Positions 44,365 to 53,008 of a stretch of DNA of 64,000 nucleotides are shown here, one piece after another. Position numbers and translations under genes: made by a program. Origin of the DNA: Clostridia bacterium (GTDB taxonomy: Bacteria; Bacillota; Clostridia; Christensenellales; Christensenellaceae); NCBI GenBank assembly GCA_017439085.1, contig JAFRTU010000016.1:155179-219178 (forward strand), written 5' to 3'. The notes beneath the pieces were generated by a model. It was not told the DNA's origin and searched no databases. It was given only the letters and a program-made list of their open reading frames with translations. The number at the start of each line of letters is the position of its first letter. Position 1 is the stretch's first letter.

Positions 44365-45036
44365 TCACCAGATGAAGGGTATCACCCTGTACTTTACCTT
44401 CTTCATGTACTCATCATACCCCTTAAGTTCCCTTTTCAAGACCTCTTCCTCGTTCTTCATCCTCTTCTGTATCACGGGGATATATATCAGCATTATTATG
44501 AACGAGATCGGAGAATCAAGCACGAGAGGCATCGAGAGGAACAGGAAAAGGGTCGATGAATACATCGGATGTCTCACTATCCCGTAAAGACCTGTGGATA
44601 TGACCTTCTGGTCCTCCTCCACCTTTATGGTCCTCGCAAGATACGTGTTCTCCCTCATGACTTCTGCATACATGAGATATGCGAGGAGGAATATGAGTAT
44701 CCCCGCTATCACTATGAACTTCGGGAAATGCAGCCAGTCAAATCTGTAGTTCAGTCCCGCTATGACGAAGGCTATCAGGAACATGAGCGCACTCACGGCG
44801 AGCACCGTCTTCTGCACGTCTTCATCCTCTTTTGCATCCAGCCTTCTTTTTAAAAGATCAGGATCCTTTTTCATGAGCACCAGGCCAGCCATAAACATGG
44901 GAATAAAAAGGATCCCTATGAATATCCAGCCGTTTACATATGAAAGAGATCCTGCAGGTATGAAAAGCAGAAGAGTTATCACTATGAGTCCCGCAAGAAA
45001 TTTGGTCAAAGCCTGTGTAAAGAGTTTTCTGTCCAT
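44365..45036 (-). CDS. Isoprenylcysteine carboxyl methyltransferase-like membrane protein
   Basis: A 223-residue polytopic protein with about five membrane segments. The C-terminal part holds the ICMT/PEMT pattern: ISTGLYGIVRHPMYSS, then EEEVLKRELKGYDEYMKKVKYRVIP, which in relatives binds S-adenosylmethionine. Bacterial members probably methylate lipids or small molecules, and the substrate is unknown. It follows the MerR/TipA regulator on the same strand after a hairpin and may be one of its targets. Confidence 0.8.
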   Translation of the reverse strand: MDRKLFTQALTKFLAGLIVITLLLFIPAGSLSYVNGWIFIGILFIPMFMAGLVLMKKDPDLLKRRLDAKEDEDVQKTVLAVSALMFLIAFVIAGLNYRFDWLHFPKFIVIAGILIFLLAYLMYAEVMRENTYLARTIKVEEDQKVISTGLYGIVRHPMYSSTLFLFLSMPLVLDSPISFIIMLIYIPVIQKRMKNEEEVLKRELKGYDEYMKKVKYRVIPFIW

Positions 45037-45075
45037 AACTATGTCCTCTTAAATCACTTTCTTTCAGAATAGATT

Positions 45076-45116
45076 ATGCCCCATCCATGAGTCATGTTTC
45101 AACATGGAAGGGGCAT
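45076..45116 (-). terminator. Strong hairpin after the MerR gene
   Basis: ATGCCCCATCCATG (45076-45089) pairs with CATGGAAGGGGCAT (45103-45116) with one mismatch. The U-tract is poor, so termination may be partial. Confidence 0.5.
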
Positions 45117-45125
45117 CTTATCCTC

Positions 45126-45854
45126 TTATCTGCAATATTCCTCCACAGCCTTTGATGCAAAGGCGCCTGTGCCTTCGCCCGCATGACGGTCTATGTTGCT
45201 CCTCATCTCGCCCTCGGCTCCGTATGCCGTTCCGAGTCCCTTAAGGATCTCCACCGTGCAATTATAGTAGTTGGCAGTGATGAAATCTCTCAGTTTCTGT
45301 ACGAGTGCCTGTGCTTCGGGTGACCCGGGAGCCTTAGTGTCCTTTATGGCTCCGAACTCAGTGAAGATGTCCATCAGCCTCATGCCGAGATCCTTCTTCT
45401 CTCCTTCGGTCCTGTTTTCGGACTTCTTCTCATATTCCATGTACGCTTCGGTGTTGCCCCAGCTCTCCTTCGCCTTCTTCTCGTATTCCTCTATCTTTCT
45501 TTTGTCGAACACGTTAAAATCCATTGATCTCTCCCCCGTTTCTCTGATCTTTTCGGCAAGTGCGATCAGTTCATCCAGTTTCTCTCTTCTGAGTTTCAGG
45601 AGCCCTATCTGCTGCTCCAGCACCCTTCCTCTGTCAACAGAGGGATCGTGCACTATCTTACTTATCTCCTTAAGTGGAAATCCGAGTTCCCTGAAGAGCA
45701 TGATCTCATGGATCCTGTAGAGAGACTCGTCGTCATAGAGCCTGTAGCCAGTTTCAGTCACATCAGCCGGTTCCAAAAGCCCTATATTGTCATAGTACTG
45801 GAGAGCACGTATCGTGAGTCCCGTTATACGGCTCACTTCATGGATGGTCATCAT
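45126..45854 (-). CDS. MerR family regulator with TipAS-like drug-binding domain
   Basis: A 242-residue regulator. Residues 1-70 form a MerR winged HTH (MTIHEVSRITGLTIRALQYYDNIGLLEP), followed by a dimerisation helix. Residues 110-242 resemble the TipAS antibiotic-recognition domain, ending in HAGEGTGAFASKAVEEYC. TipA-type proteins bind thiopeptides and other drugs and activate efflux genes. The ATG at 45854 is set by GGGAGG eight bases upstream. The promoter shows a long spacer with a dyad, as expected for MerR self-regulation. Confidence 0.87.
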   Translation of the reverse strand: MMTIHEVSRITGLTIRALQYYDNIGLLEPADVTETGYRLYDDESLYRIHEIMLFRELGFPLKEISKIVHDPSVDRGRVLEQQIGLLKLRREKLDELIALAEKIRETGERSMDFNVFDKRKIEEYEKKAKESWGNTEAYMEYEKKSENRTEGEKKDLGMRLMDIFTEFGAIKDTKAPGSPEAQALVQKLRDFITANYYNCTVEILKGLGTAYGAEGEMRSNIDRHAGEGTGAFASKAVEEYCR

Positions 45855-45880
45855 GATCCTCACCTCCCTTTCAGAGAATC

Positions 45881-45911
45881 AATATATACTATTACGTAAC
45901 GTCAGAGTCAA
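45881..45911 (-). promoter_or_regulatory. MerR-type promoter with possible 19-bp spacer
   Basis: TTGACT (45906-45911) and TATATT (45881-45886) are 19 bases apart, the distance at which MerR proteins act, with ACGTTACGT between them. A reading with TATATA and a 17-base spacer is also possible. Confidence 0.5.
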
Positions 45912-45919
45912 CAGGCCAT

Positions 45920-45946
45920 AAAAAAAGATCCACGGGATCTTTTTTT
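45920..45946. terminator. Terminator after the HD-domain gene
   Basis: AAAAAAAGATCC, loop ACG, GGATCTTTTTTT: a short bidirectional terminator. Confidence 0.85.
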
Positions 45947-45996
45947 ATTTTTCCTTCATATCGAAACATCCGCAGAAACGGATCTCCTGAATGTTT

Positions 45997-46584
45997 TCAT
46001 ATCTTACCCCGGCCCATACCGGTCTCTTCCTCAAGTTCTTTAAGGAACTCCTCCAGGAAGACATGCCGTTTTTCGGCAAGTTCCCTGCCTGTTCCGGTGC
46101 ACATCATGTCCTTCAGGAGCAACAGCTTTTCATAGAAATGGTATACGGATTCACTCATGTTCCTCCCATGCTGTCCTCCGTATGCGAAAGTCCTCGCCAC
46201 GCCGATGGCTCCCATGGCATCGAGCCTGTCCGCATCCCTTACGATCATTGCCTCTATCGACGAAGGCCTGCTGTCCCTGTTCTTAGAGAAGGAGACCTCG
46301 GAGATCACTTTCAGGATCTCTTCCTCCTTGTCGCCGGATATCCCGTTGGCTTGGAGAAACGTCCTTGCATTGGAGAGGTCCTCCGTTTCGAACAGCTTGT
46401 GATCGTCTGCGTCATGGAGAAGCGCTGCGAGAGCGACTGTTTTGATGTCACAGTCCTCGGAAGAGGCTATCTTCATGGCATTCTCATATACTCTCAGTGT
46501 ATGGGGCATGTCATGACCGCCGGAATCCTCTGCAAAGAGGCCCTGTACGTATGCCTTTGCCTTTTCTATAATATCCTGATCCAT
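45997..46584 (-). CDS. HD domain phosphohydrolase
   Basis: A 195-residue HD-superfamily enzyme: HDMPHTLRVYENA, LAALLHDADDHK with the HD pair, and RDADRLDAMGAIGVARTF with the later Asp. These residues hold one or two metal ions and hydrolyse phosphate esters, often nucleotides. The start overlaps the stop of the YunG-like gene by one base (TGATG), so the two are coupled. The substrate is unknown. Confidence 0.87.
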   Translation of the reverse strand: MDQDIIEKAKAYVQGLFAEDSGGHDMPHTLRVYENAMKIASSEDCDIKTVALAALLHDADDHKLFETEDLSNARTFLQANGISGDKEEEILKVISEVSFSKNRDSRPSSIEAMIVRDADRLDAMGAIGVARTFAYGGQHGRNMSESVYHFYEKLLLLKDMMCTGTGRELAEKRHVFLEEFLKELEEETGMGRGKI

Positions 46585-47027
46585 CAGTCTTCGAGTCCGA
46601 GCTTCCTGTCCAGGTTCTTCTTAAGCAGAAGGTACCTTCCGTATTTCTCTTCGCTTGAGAACTGTGCTTCCCTAGACTGCTCATAGTCAAGGGTATATTC
46701 CAGCTTCTCTCCGTGGAACTGTTCGCTCGTGATGTCGAACTTCACGTCTCCTACCACGTTGTAGCAGTGGATCCCGCCGTTCTTCAGAGGCACTCCGTAT
46801 ACCTTTCCTCCGAAGATGTCCTGTACCAGGAAGGAAGTGATAGTGCACTGTCCCTGGGTCATGTCCTCTTCCGACCAGATGTCCCTCATCCTCGGAGTGC
46901 AGGTCTCTACCGTCCAGCAGTCCTTCATGAGGTCGTAGAGCTCCCTCTGGTCCTTTATCGCCTTATATCTTTCGTTTACGGGAGCGACAGCCTCGCTGTC
47001 CCATCCCCAGAATACATAGTCTTTCAT
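46584..47027 (-). CDS. YunG-like protein
   Basis: A 147-residue soluble protein resembling the YunG family of Firmicutes (WTVETCTPRMRDIWSEEDMTQGQCTITSFLVQD, split across residues 38-72). The central QGQC and HCYN stretches suggest a papain/NlpC-like Cys-His pair, but no activity is known and this is only a guess. A strong AAGGAG site precedes the ATG. It begins a two-gene operon with the HD phosphohydrolase. Confidence 0.65.
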   Translation of the reverse strand: MKDYVFWGWDSEAVAPVNERYKAIKDQRELYDLMKDCWTVETCTPRMRDIWSEEDMTQGQCTITSFLVQDIFGGKVYGVPLKNGGIHCYNVVGDVKFDITSEQFHGEKLEYTLDYEQSREAQFSSEEKYGRYLLLKKNLDRKLGLED

Positions 47028-47077
47028 AAATGGCTCCTTTCTTCCCTTCCATTATATCAGTTTCTCCATATGAAAAG

Positions 47078-47103
47078 CTCCCCGGCTTTTCATCGCCGGG
47101 GAG
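47078..47103 (-). terminator. Terminator of the feo operon
   Basis: CTCCCCGGC (47078-47086) pairs with GCCGGGGAG (47095-47103), followed by CTTTT on the minus strand. Confidence 0.75.
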
Positions 47104-47108
47104 TCTTG

Positions 47109-47252
47109 TCATTCTTCTCTTCTCTTGCAGGCTTCACGGCATGCCGTGCAGTTCCCGCTGCAGCCTCCGGTCTTTCCCTTTCTTATGTTTATCACGGCAA
47201 GAGCTATGATAGCTCCGACTGCGATCAGTATCACCACATCCCAGAATCCCAT
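47109..47252 (-). CDS. FeoB-associated Cys-rich membrane protein
   Basis: A 47-residue protein. It has one hydrophobic helix (residues 4-22), then a basic stretch and a Cys cluster GGCSGNCTACREACK. This is the layout of the small FeoB-associated Cys-rich proteins (sometimes called FeoC-like) that follow feoB in Firmicutes and may handle iron at the membrane. GAGGAGG precedes the ATG, and the gene lies 10 bases after the feoB stop. The operon terminator follows directly. Confidence 0.85.
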   Translation of the reverse strand: MGFWDVVILIAVGAIIALAVINIRKGKTGGCSGNCTACREACKRREE

Positions 47253-47262
47253 GATATCCTCC

Positions 47263-49605
47263 TCACGTTATCCCGAGGGACATGCCTATGAGCCTAATTA
47301 TGAGGGCTCCTATCCAGGCGATAACGCACTGCCAGAGCACCACGTGGAAGGCCCATTTCGTGCCCATCTCCCTCTTTATCGAGGCTACTGCGGCCACACA
47401 TGGTGTATAGAGGAGGCTGAAGACCAGCATCGACATCGCTGTAAGTGTGCCTATCGTTCCCACTCCTTCGGTGAAGAGCATGCCCATTACGGAGACCACG
47501 CTCTCCTTCGCCATGAACCCGCTTATCAGGGAAGTCACTATCCTCCAGTCGCCGAGACCTACCGGCACGAATACCGGTGCTATGAATCCCGATATCGTGG
47601 AAAGGATGCTCTTTGACTGATCCTCGGCTATGTTGAACGTGAAGTCGAACTTCTGCAGGAACCATATGACTATAGTAGCTACGAGTATCACGGAGAATGC
47701 TCTCTGGAGGAAGTCCTTTGCCTTTTCCCAGAGGAGCTGCAGGACATTCCTGGGGCTCGGGAACCTGTAGTTCGGAAGCTCCATTACAAAAGGCACCGCC
47801 TCGCCCTTGAATAAGGTCTTCTTATATATGAGAGCTATGAGTATCGCCATCACTATGCCGAGGAAATACAGACCCGTGATTATTATCCAGCTGTTCTTCG
47901 GGAAGAATACGCTCACAAAGAAGCTGTAGATCGGAAGCTTTGCGGTACAGGACATGAATGGTGTAAGGAGTATCGTCATCCTCCTGTCCCTGTCGGACGG
48001 AAGGGTCCTCGTGGACATTACGGCAGGGACCGTACAGCCGAAGCCTATAAGCATCGGCACTATGCTTCTTCCCGAAAGTCCAATCTTCCTTAGGAGCTTG
48101 TCCATGAAGAATGCGACCCTTGCTATGTATCCGCTGTCTTCCAGCATCGAAAGGAAGAAGAACAGCGTGACTATGAGAGGCAGGAAGCTTAAGACACTGC
48201 CCACTCCCTCGAATATGCCTTCCATGATGAGGCTCCGTATGATCTCATTCACGTTGCCCCTTATCATGAGATCCTCTACCACTCCCCCGAGGGCCTTAAT
48301 GCCGCTTGCAAGGAGATCCTGGAAGAAGGGTCCTATGAGGAAGAACGTGAGGAAGAACACGAGGCCCATTATGCCGATGAACACGGGGATGGCAGTATAT
48401 TTGCCCGTGAGCACCCTGTCTATCTTGCGGCTCCTTCTGTGCTCCTTGCTCTCATGGGGCTTTATGACAGTGGCGTCCGTTACCTTCTTTATGTATTCGA
48501 ATCTCATGTCGGCCATGGCCGCACTGTGATCGAGGCCTCTCTCCTTCTCCATCTGTATGATGATGTGCTCGAGCATCTCCTTCTCGTTCTGGTCGAGTTC
48601 CAGCTGATCCATTATGAGGCTGTCGCCCTCGAGGAGCTTGCTGGCCGCAAACCCTATCGGAAGTTCCGCCCTCTTGGCATGGTCCTCTATCAGATGGTAT
48701 ACGGTATGCTTTGCCCTGTGGACTGCTCCGCCATGGTCTTCAGCTCCGCAGAAGTCATGTCTCAAAGGTCTTTCCTGATATTTTGCGACATGCACCGCAT
48801 GCCTTACGAGCTCATCGACACCTTCGTTCTTGGCTGCGGAGATAGGGACTACAGGGACTCCGAGCATCTGCTCCATGGCATTTATGTCCACCGTGCCACC
48901 GTTTCCCCTGAGCTCGTCCATCATGTTAAGAGCCACCACCATCGGAACGTTCATCTCGAGGAGCTGTATCGTGAGATACAGGTTCCTCTCTATGTTGGTT
49001 GCATCGACTATATTTATGATCGCCTTCGGCTTCTCCTTCAGCACGAAATCCCTTGAGACCAGCTCCTCGCTGGAATACGGGCTCATGGAATAGATGCCGG
49101 GAAGGTCTGTTAAAAGCGTATCCTTCTGACCCCTTATGGCGCCGTCCTTCCTGTCAACAGTGACTCCCGGGAAGTTGCCGACGTGCTGGTTGGAACCGGT
49201 GAGCTGGTTAAAGAGAGTGGTCTTGCCGCTGTTCTGGTTTCCGACGAGGGCAAAGGTAAGCACTGTCCCCTCCGGCAACGGGTCACCGCTGCCCTTCGGA
49301 TGAAACTTTCCTTCCTCTCCGAGTCCCGGGTGAGCAGACTTTCTCCTTCTCTCACTTCTTCTCTCTTCCTGCTGTTCCTTTTCAATAAGGGTGACTTCAA
49401 TATCTGCGGCATCTACGGATCTGAGGGTGAGATCGTATCCGTGGAGCCTGAACTCCATCGGGTCACCCAGGGGAGCCAGCTTCACGAGAGTCATCTCCGC
49501 TCCCGGTATCACTCCCATGTCGAGGAAGTGCTGCCTTAAGGCTCCTTCTCCGCCAACCTTGTCTATGACCGCAGTCTCGTTTATTTTAAGTTCGTTTAAT
49601 CTCAT
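47263..49605 (-). CDS. feoB: Ferrous iron transporter, FeoA-FeoB fusion
   Basis: A 780-residue fusion. Residues 1-75 are a FeoA SH3-like domain (LNELKINETAVIDKVGG). A charged linker follows. Residues 113-290 are the GTPase (G1 GNQNSGKTT at 122-130, G3 DLPGIYS, G4 NMMD, G5 SAAKNEG), and the rest holds two Gate modules with about 10 membrane helices (VPMLIGFGCTVPAVMSTRTL and FMAKESVVSVMG). It takes up Fe(II) under anaerobic conditions, driven or gated by GTP. FeoA is more often a separate gene, so the fusion is a lineage trait. The ATG lacks a clear ribosome site, and the upstream leader is structured. Confidence 0.95.
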   Translation of the reverse strand: MRLNELKINETAVIDKVGGEGALRQHFLDMGVIPGAEMTLVKLAPLGDPMEFRLHGYDLTLRSVDAADIEVTLIEKEQQEERRSERRRKSAHPGLGEEGKFHPKGSGDPLPEGTVLTFALVGNQNSGKTTLFNQLTGSNQHVGNFPGVTVDRKDGAIRGQKDTLLTDLPGIYSMSPYSSEELVSRDFVLKEKPKAIINIVDATNIERNLYLTIQLLEMNVPMVVALNMMDELRGNGGTVDINAMEQMLGVPVVPISAAKNEGVDELVRHAVHVAKYQERPLRHDFCGAEDHGGAVHRAKHTVYHLIEDHAKRAELPIGFAASKLLEGDSLIMDQLELDQNEKEMLEHIIIQMEKERGLDHSAAMADMRFEYIKKVTDATVIKPHESKEHRRSRKIDRVLTGKYTAIPVFIGIMGLVFFLTFFLIGPFFQDLLASGIKALGGVVEDLMIRGNVNEIIRSLIMEGIFEGVGSVLSFLPLIVTLFFFLSMLEDSGYIARVAFFMDKLLRKIGLSGRSIVPMLIGFGCTVPAVMSTRTLPSDRDRRMTILLTPFMSCTAKLPIYSFFVSVFFPKNSWIIITGLYFLGIVMAILIALIYKKTLFKGEAVPFVMELPNYRFPSPRNVLQLLWEKAKDFLQRAFSVILVATIVIWFLQKFDFTFNIAEDQSKSILSTISGFIAPVFVPVGLGDWRIVTSLISGFMAKESVVSVMGMLFTEGVGTIGTLTAMSMLVFSLLYTPCVAAVASIKREMGTKWAFHVVLWQCVIAWIGALIIRLIGMSLGIT

Positions 49606-49617
49606 TGCAATAAAAAA

Positions 49618-49688
49618 CTCTCTGTATCAGGTATCCCATTTATCACGGTTGCCCATCAGCAACCGATATATATTATACCATCAGAGAG
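49618..49688 (-). promoter_or_regulatory. feo promoter embedded in a structured leader
   Basis: An extended -10 (TGGTATAAT, 49672-49680 on the minus strand) lies before a CGGTTGC/GCAACCG hairpin (49646-49665). A wider pair CAGAGAG/CTCTCTG (49682-49688 with 49618-49624) is followed by U's. It could end upstream transcripts or attenuate feo. No Fur-box is recognisable. Confidence 0.4.
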
Positions 49689-49733
49689 CCTGTCTAAAAT
49701 CAGTTGTACACATGATTAAGGGAAGAATCAGTT

Positions 49734-50636
49734 TCATCTTCCGAACCTGAAATAGAGCGTCTTTCCGTCGCTCATGCAGATTATGTCTCCCTTCTCGTCA
49801 GTACGATATACCGCATAACATTGATCCTCGAGCCTCTTAACTATCGCCTTATGCGGGAGAGTGATCTCTTCATCATGATTCACCGATATCACCGCATAGA
49901 GCGGATCCACCTCTGAAAGGAAGGGCTTCGTAGTGGAAGAATAGCTTCCGTGATGAGCGACCTTCAGAAGAGTGCTCTTGAGCTCCATCCCGGATTTCAG
50001 AAGAGTAGCCTCTTCCTCCTTCTCCGCATCTCCTGCGAACAGGAACGAGGTCTCACCGTATTCAATGCGGAGCACTATTGAGATGTTGTTATGCTCCTCT
50101 TCTCCGAGAGAATAATCGATGGGGCCTATGAACTTTATCTTCGAGGAACCGAGCATTATCTCATCCCCGGAAGAGGGTATGGTTATCTCCTTATCTTTCT
50201 TTTTCAAAGCTTTGATGAGATTCCTGAAGGCCTTGTTGTCGAATTCCTTTAAAGGCGCATAAACAGTGCCCACATCGGCGTATTCGAGGGCTCCGGGTAT
50301 CCCGCCCGCATGATCCTTGTGGCAGTGGGAACAGACTATATAGTCAAGGTACTTTATACCGTGGCTCTTGAGATATGAATAGATAAGTTCGGAATCATCC
50401 GGGTCACCTCCGTCAATAAGCATATAGTGTCCGTCACATCTTATGAGCGCGGAGTCTGCCTTTCCCACGTCAAAGAACCGGATCTCGAAATCAGTTCCTT
50501 CCGGTAATTCGGAACTGCCTGGGACCGGTTCGGGCTCTGGCCTGTTCTTCTTATTGCTTATGATCATCCCTGCTATGACTGCGACTGTCAGTACCGCTAT
50601 AAGCAGGAATATGACCGCCTTGTTCTTATTCGTCAT
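49734..50636 (-). CDS. Membrane-anchored MBL-fold hydrolase, ComEC C-terminal-like
   Basis: A 300-residue protein: one N-terminal membrane segment (7-26), a Pro/Glu linker, then a metallo-beta-lactamase fold like the C-terminal part of ComEC/Rec2. The metal motif is SHCHKDHAGG, with later ligands in FAGDAEKEE and AHHGSYSS. In competence proteins this domain degrades the non-transported DNA strand; stand-alone copies are thought to be secreted or surface nucleases or phosphodiesterases. No ribosome site precedes its ATG, and a small gene ends 11 bases upstream, so translation is probably coupled. Confidence 0.83.
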   Translation of the reverse strand: MTNKNKAVIFLLIAVLTVAVIAGMIISNKKNRPEPEPVPGSSELPEGTDFEIRFFDVGKADSALIRCDGHYMLIDGGDPDDSELIYSYLKSHGIKYLDYIVCSHCHKDHAGGIPGALEYADVGTVYAPLKEFDNKAFRNLIKALKKKDKEITIPSSGDEIMLGSSKIKFIGPIDYSLGEEEHNNISIVLRIEYGETSFLFAGDAEKEEEATLLKSGMELKSTLLKVAHHGSYSSTTKPFLSEVDPLYAVISVNHDEEITLPHKAIVKRLEDQCYAVYRTDEKGDIICMSDGKTLYFRFGR

Positions 50637-50647
50637 TTTTTATCTGT

Positions 50648-50872
50648 TCAGAGTTTCGTGCAGAACCTCTTCCATCTGTTCCAGGCTTTCCAGTAGCTGC
50701 TGTAGAGCTTCACTATCATCTGCCTTGCACAGTATATCCTGAGTGTTGCCCATCCGTTATTGTGTATCGTTATCGTGGCAGCCGCAAGTCCTCCCCATCC
50801 TCTGAAGTACCTTACTATCTTTCCTCCTACCACTGTCTCTATATATTCTTCATACCCCTTTAATCTCTTCAA
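50648..50872 (-). CDS. Possible small peptide gene upstream of the MBL hydrolase
   Basis: A 74-codon frame starting at TTG with GGGGGT about eight bases before it. It ends 11 bases before the MBL gene, which has no ribosome site of its own. The product starts MKRLKGYEEYIETVVGG, loosely like a double-glycine leader, and continues with a Gly/Ala-rich and then aromatic, basic tail (YWKAWNRWKRF). I recognise no family. It could be a secreted peptide or just a coupling leader; support is modest. Confidence 0.4.
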   Translation of the reverse strand: MKRLKGYEEYIETVVGGKIVRYFRGWGGLAAATITIHNNGWATLRIYCARQMIVKLYSSYWKAWNRWKRFCTKL

Positions 50873-50901
50873 TGCAATACCCCCCTTCTTTAATATAAGG
50901 G

Positions 50902-51342
50902 TCAGAGCCTCCTGTAGAACTCTGTCGCTTTTCTTATCTCTTCATCTGTCGGATGCCCCTTTGCTATGCCTCCTATGGCCTTGAAGGGCCCGAAGGTATC
51001 GAAGCCTCTGCAGCTGTATTCGGCGATCACGGTACATCCCTTTTCTTCAATTATCTTTTTAATACCGCCAAAATACCTGCCCACTGGAGCCCCCTGCGTG
51101 GAGATGAGGAACACCTGTTTTCCAGCAGGGAGATACTTCTTCGCATACTCCTTTATCTGCTTCGCAAAGTCGCTGAAATATATACCGGAAGCGATACCTA
51201 TCCGGTCATATCCGGTAAGATCTGTCACATCCGTATCGGTCACATCTATTAAGTCGATATCGGGGAACTCCTCACATATCGCATCCAGCAGTTTCTTCGT
51301 GTTTCCATGGTGTTTTGAATAGTAGATAATGGCGGTCTTCAT
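50902..51342 (-). CDS. Flavodoxin-like protein
   Basis: A 146-residue flavodoxin fold. The FMN phosphate loop reads YYSKHHGNTKKL near the start, with further isoalloxazine contacts in STQGAPVGRY and a late CRGFDTFGPF block. The latter resembles FldX/Flav-type proteins that serve as oxygen-sensitive electron carriers. It may carry electrons in place of ferredoxin. It lies 12 bases after the preceding hypothetical gene stop, probably in one operon with it. Confidence 0.85.
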   Translation of the reverse strand: MKTAIIYYSKHHGNTKKLLDAICEEFPDIDLIDVTDTDVTDLTGYDRIGIASGIYFSDFAKQIKEYAKKYLPAGKQVFLISTQGAPVGRYFGGIKKIIEEKGCTVIAEYSCRGFDTFGPFKAIGGIAKGHPTDEEIRKATEFYRRL

Positions 51343-51354
51343 CCTGATCTTCCT

Positions 51355-51813
51355 TCATTCTTCCTGTTTGGACTTCTTAATATACTCTTCAAAGACTTTC
51401 TGCGCTTTAGGTGAGAAATAGTTCTCCGGTTCGACATATGTTAGGACATCGGGTTCTCCCACCGTGAACTCTCTTCGGATGCTGTCTTCGTCATCCTCAT
51501 ATTCAGCGAGGGAATACCCCAGTACTTTTCTTCCTTCGATGTTCTCGAGTACCTTCTCCCTTATTCCGGGAAGGAGAGCATCAGGCAGGACGAGCATCGA
51601 TCCGGTCTCTCTGGAATACCATCCGTCACCATAAAGGTCCCTTGCCTCAAATGTGACCTCGATCATCATCGGATCAAAGCCTCTTTCTCTGAAGAACTCA
51701 TATGTGAGCTTATGAAAAGAGGACTTCTCACCGTCCTCCATCTCCAGTATCCTGGAGGTGATATGATCAATGAGGTCTCTGTATATCTTGTGTCTTCTGG
51801 TTATGAAATTCAT
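51355..51813 (-). CDS. Hypothetical soluble protein
   Basis: A 152-residue acidic protein with no membrane segment. It opens with an amphipathic helix (RHKIYRDLIDHITSRILEME) and ends in a Lys-rich helix. A GGAGG site, somewhat distant, precedes the ATG. I recognise no family. It leads a pair with the flavodoxin gene 12 bases downstream. Confidence 0.6.
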   Translation of the reverse strand: MNFITRRHKIYRDLIDHITSRILEMEDGEKSSFHKLTYEFFRERGFDPMMIEVTFEARDLYGDGWYSRETGSMLVLPDALLPGIREKVLENIEGRKVLGYSLAEYEDDEDSIRREFTVGEPDVLTYVEPENYFSPKAQKVFEEYIKKSKQEE

Positions 51814-51900
51814 TGTCTCTTACCTCCCATATCATTTGTCCCTGTGAGGATATGATACTTCATGGTCCGCTTTCAGGGTCGCTTCATATGCGACATCTGG

Positions 51901-52986
51901 TCAGCCGTTCTTTTTCAATCTCTCTCTCACTTCCATGAGGGCAAAACCGAGTATATTGGTACCGTCCCAAAGGGATGCGTCCTTTCTTCTTTCATCATAA
52001 AGGCTCCTCCCGCAGGCCCAGATCTTATCCCTCATGGCACACTCCACGAGATACGCGTCCCCTGTCTTGAGAAGCAATTCTTTTAGATCCTCATTCTGTG
52101 AGAATTTGGCCATGAGCCCCCTGTAGACTACCATCTGTCTTATGCCGTCCCAGACATATCCTGAATACCCGTGGACCTTCCTTCCGAGCGCTTTCTGTGT
52201 CTCCGGATCATCAGTGGCAAGTATCCTGTCAGCGATCTCCGTATCCCCGAAGATCTCTGCCTTTCTGTACATTATGTACTGTTCAACGGAAGTGAACTTC
52301 TTTTCCTCTATCTCAAATGCTGAGCCGTACCAATTGCTCAGAAAACCGTTCTGTTCATCTATCTTATGGAAATATACGGCATCGCACACCCTGTTCCCCA
52401 TGCTGATCTTATCGAAGACAACGACGGTTTCCTCGTTCCCTGTCTCATGGTCAGACGTATCCCCTTTGAGTTCCAGTCTCTTAAGCACTCTTAATCCTGT
52501 CTCATACTTATCCTCATTTATCTCGGCAAATACTATCCTTATCTGAAAGTCCGGATTGGAGTCGATATACTCCCTGCAGGTAGTAAGGGCATCTTCCCAC
52601 GCCTTCTCCGCGGGATAGCCGAATATACCGGCCGATATAAGGGGAAATACTATTGAGGTGCACCCGTTCTCACGTGCCACCTCCAAAGACCTTCTGTATG
52701 CGCTTTTGAGAAGCTTCCGTTCCCCATGATGTCCGCCGCTCCAGATAGGGCCTACAGCATGGATAACATATTTTGCCTTGAGATTGAAGCCCGAAGTGAT
52801 CACTGCATCTCCGGTATCACAGTGCCCGATCTTATCGCAAGCCTTCTGGAGTTCTCTGCTCCCTGCGGCACTGAATATCACGCCGCAGACACCGCCGCCT
52901 TCCATAAGCCTCTCATTTGCAGCATTTACGACTGCATCAGTTTCAATGCTCGTTATTCCTGTATTTCTGATATCGATACTGCTCAT
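51901..52986 (-). CDS. Macro domain fused to NADAR domain
   Basis: A 361-residue fusion. Residues 1-165 form a macro domain (VVNAANERLMEGGGVCGVI, HAVGPIW, SAGIFGYP) that binds or removes ADP-ribose. Residues 200-360 form a NADAR/YbiA-like domain (FLSNWYGSAFEI, SVEQYIMYRKAEIFGD, WDGTNILGFALMEVRE). NADAR proteins have been linked to NAD-related nucleotides and to removal of ADP-ribose from guanine. The fusion suggests reversal of ADP-ribosylation on DNA, RNA or protein, or NAD salvage; this is inference. No ADP-ribosyltransferase gene is visible. The ATG at 52986 has GAGGAG upstream. Confidence 0.85.
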   Translation of the reverse strand: MSSIDIRNTGITSIETDAVVNAANERLMEGGGVCGVIFSAAGSRELQKACDKIGHCDTGDAVITSGFNLKAKYVIHAVGPIWSGGHHGERKLLKSAYRRSLEVARENGCTSIVFPLISAGIFGYPAEKAWEDALTTCREYIDSNPDFQIRIVFAEINEDKYETGLRVLKRLELKGDTSDHETGNEETVVVFDKISMGNRVCDAVYFHKIDEQNGFLSNWYGSAFEIEEKKFTSVEQYIMYRKAEIFGDTEIADRILATDDPETQKALGRKVHGYSGYVWDGIRQMVVYRGLMAKFSQNEDLKELLLKTGDAYLVECAMRDKIWACGRSLYDERRKDASLWDGTNILGFALMEVRERLKKNG

Positions 52987-53008
52987 ATCATGTCTCCTCA
53001 AACTCTCT

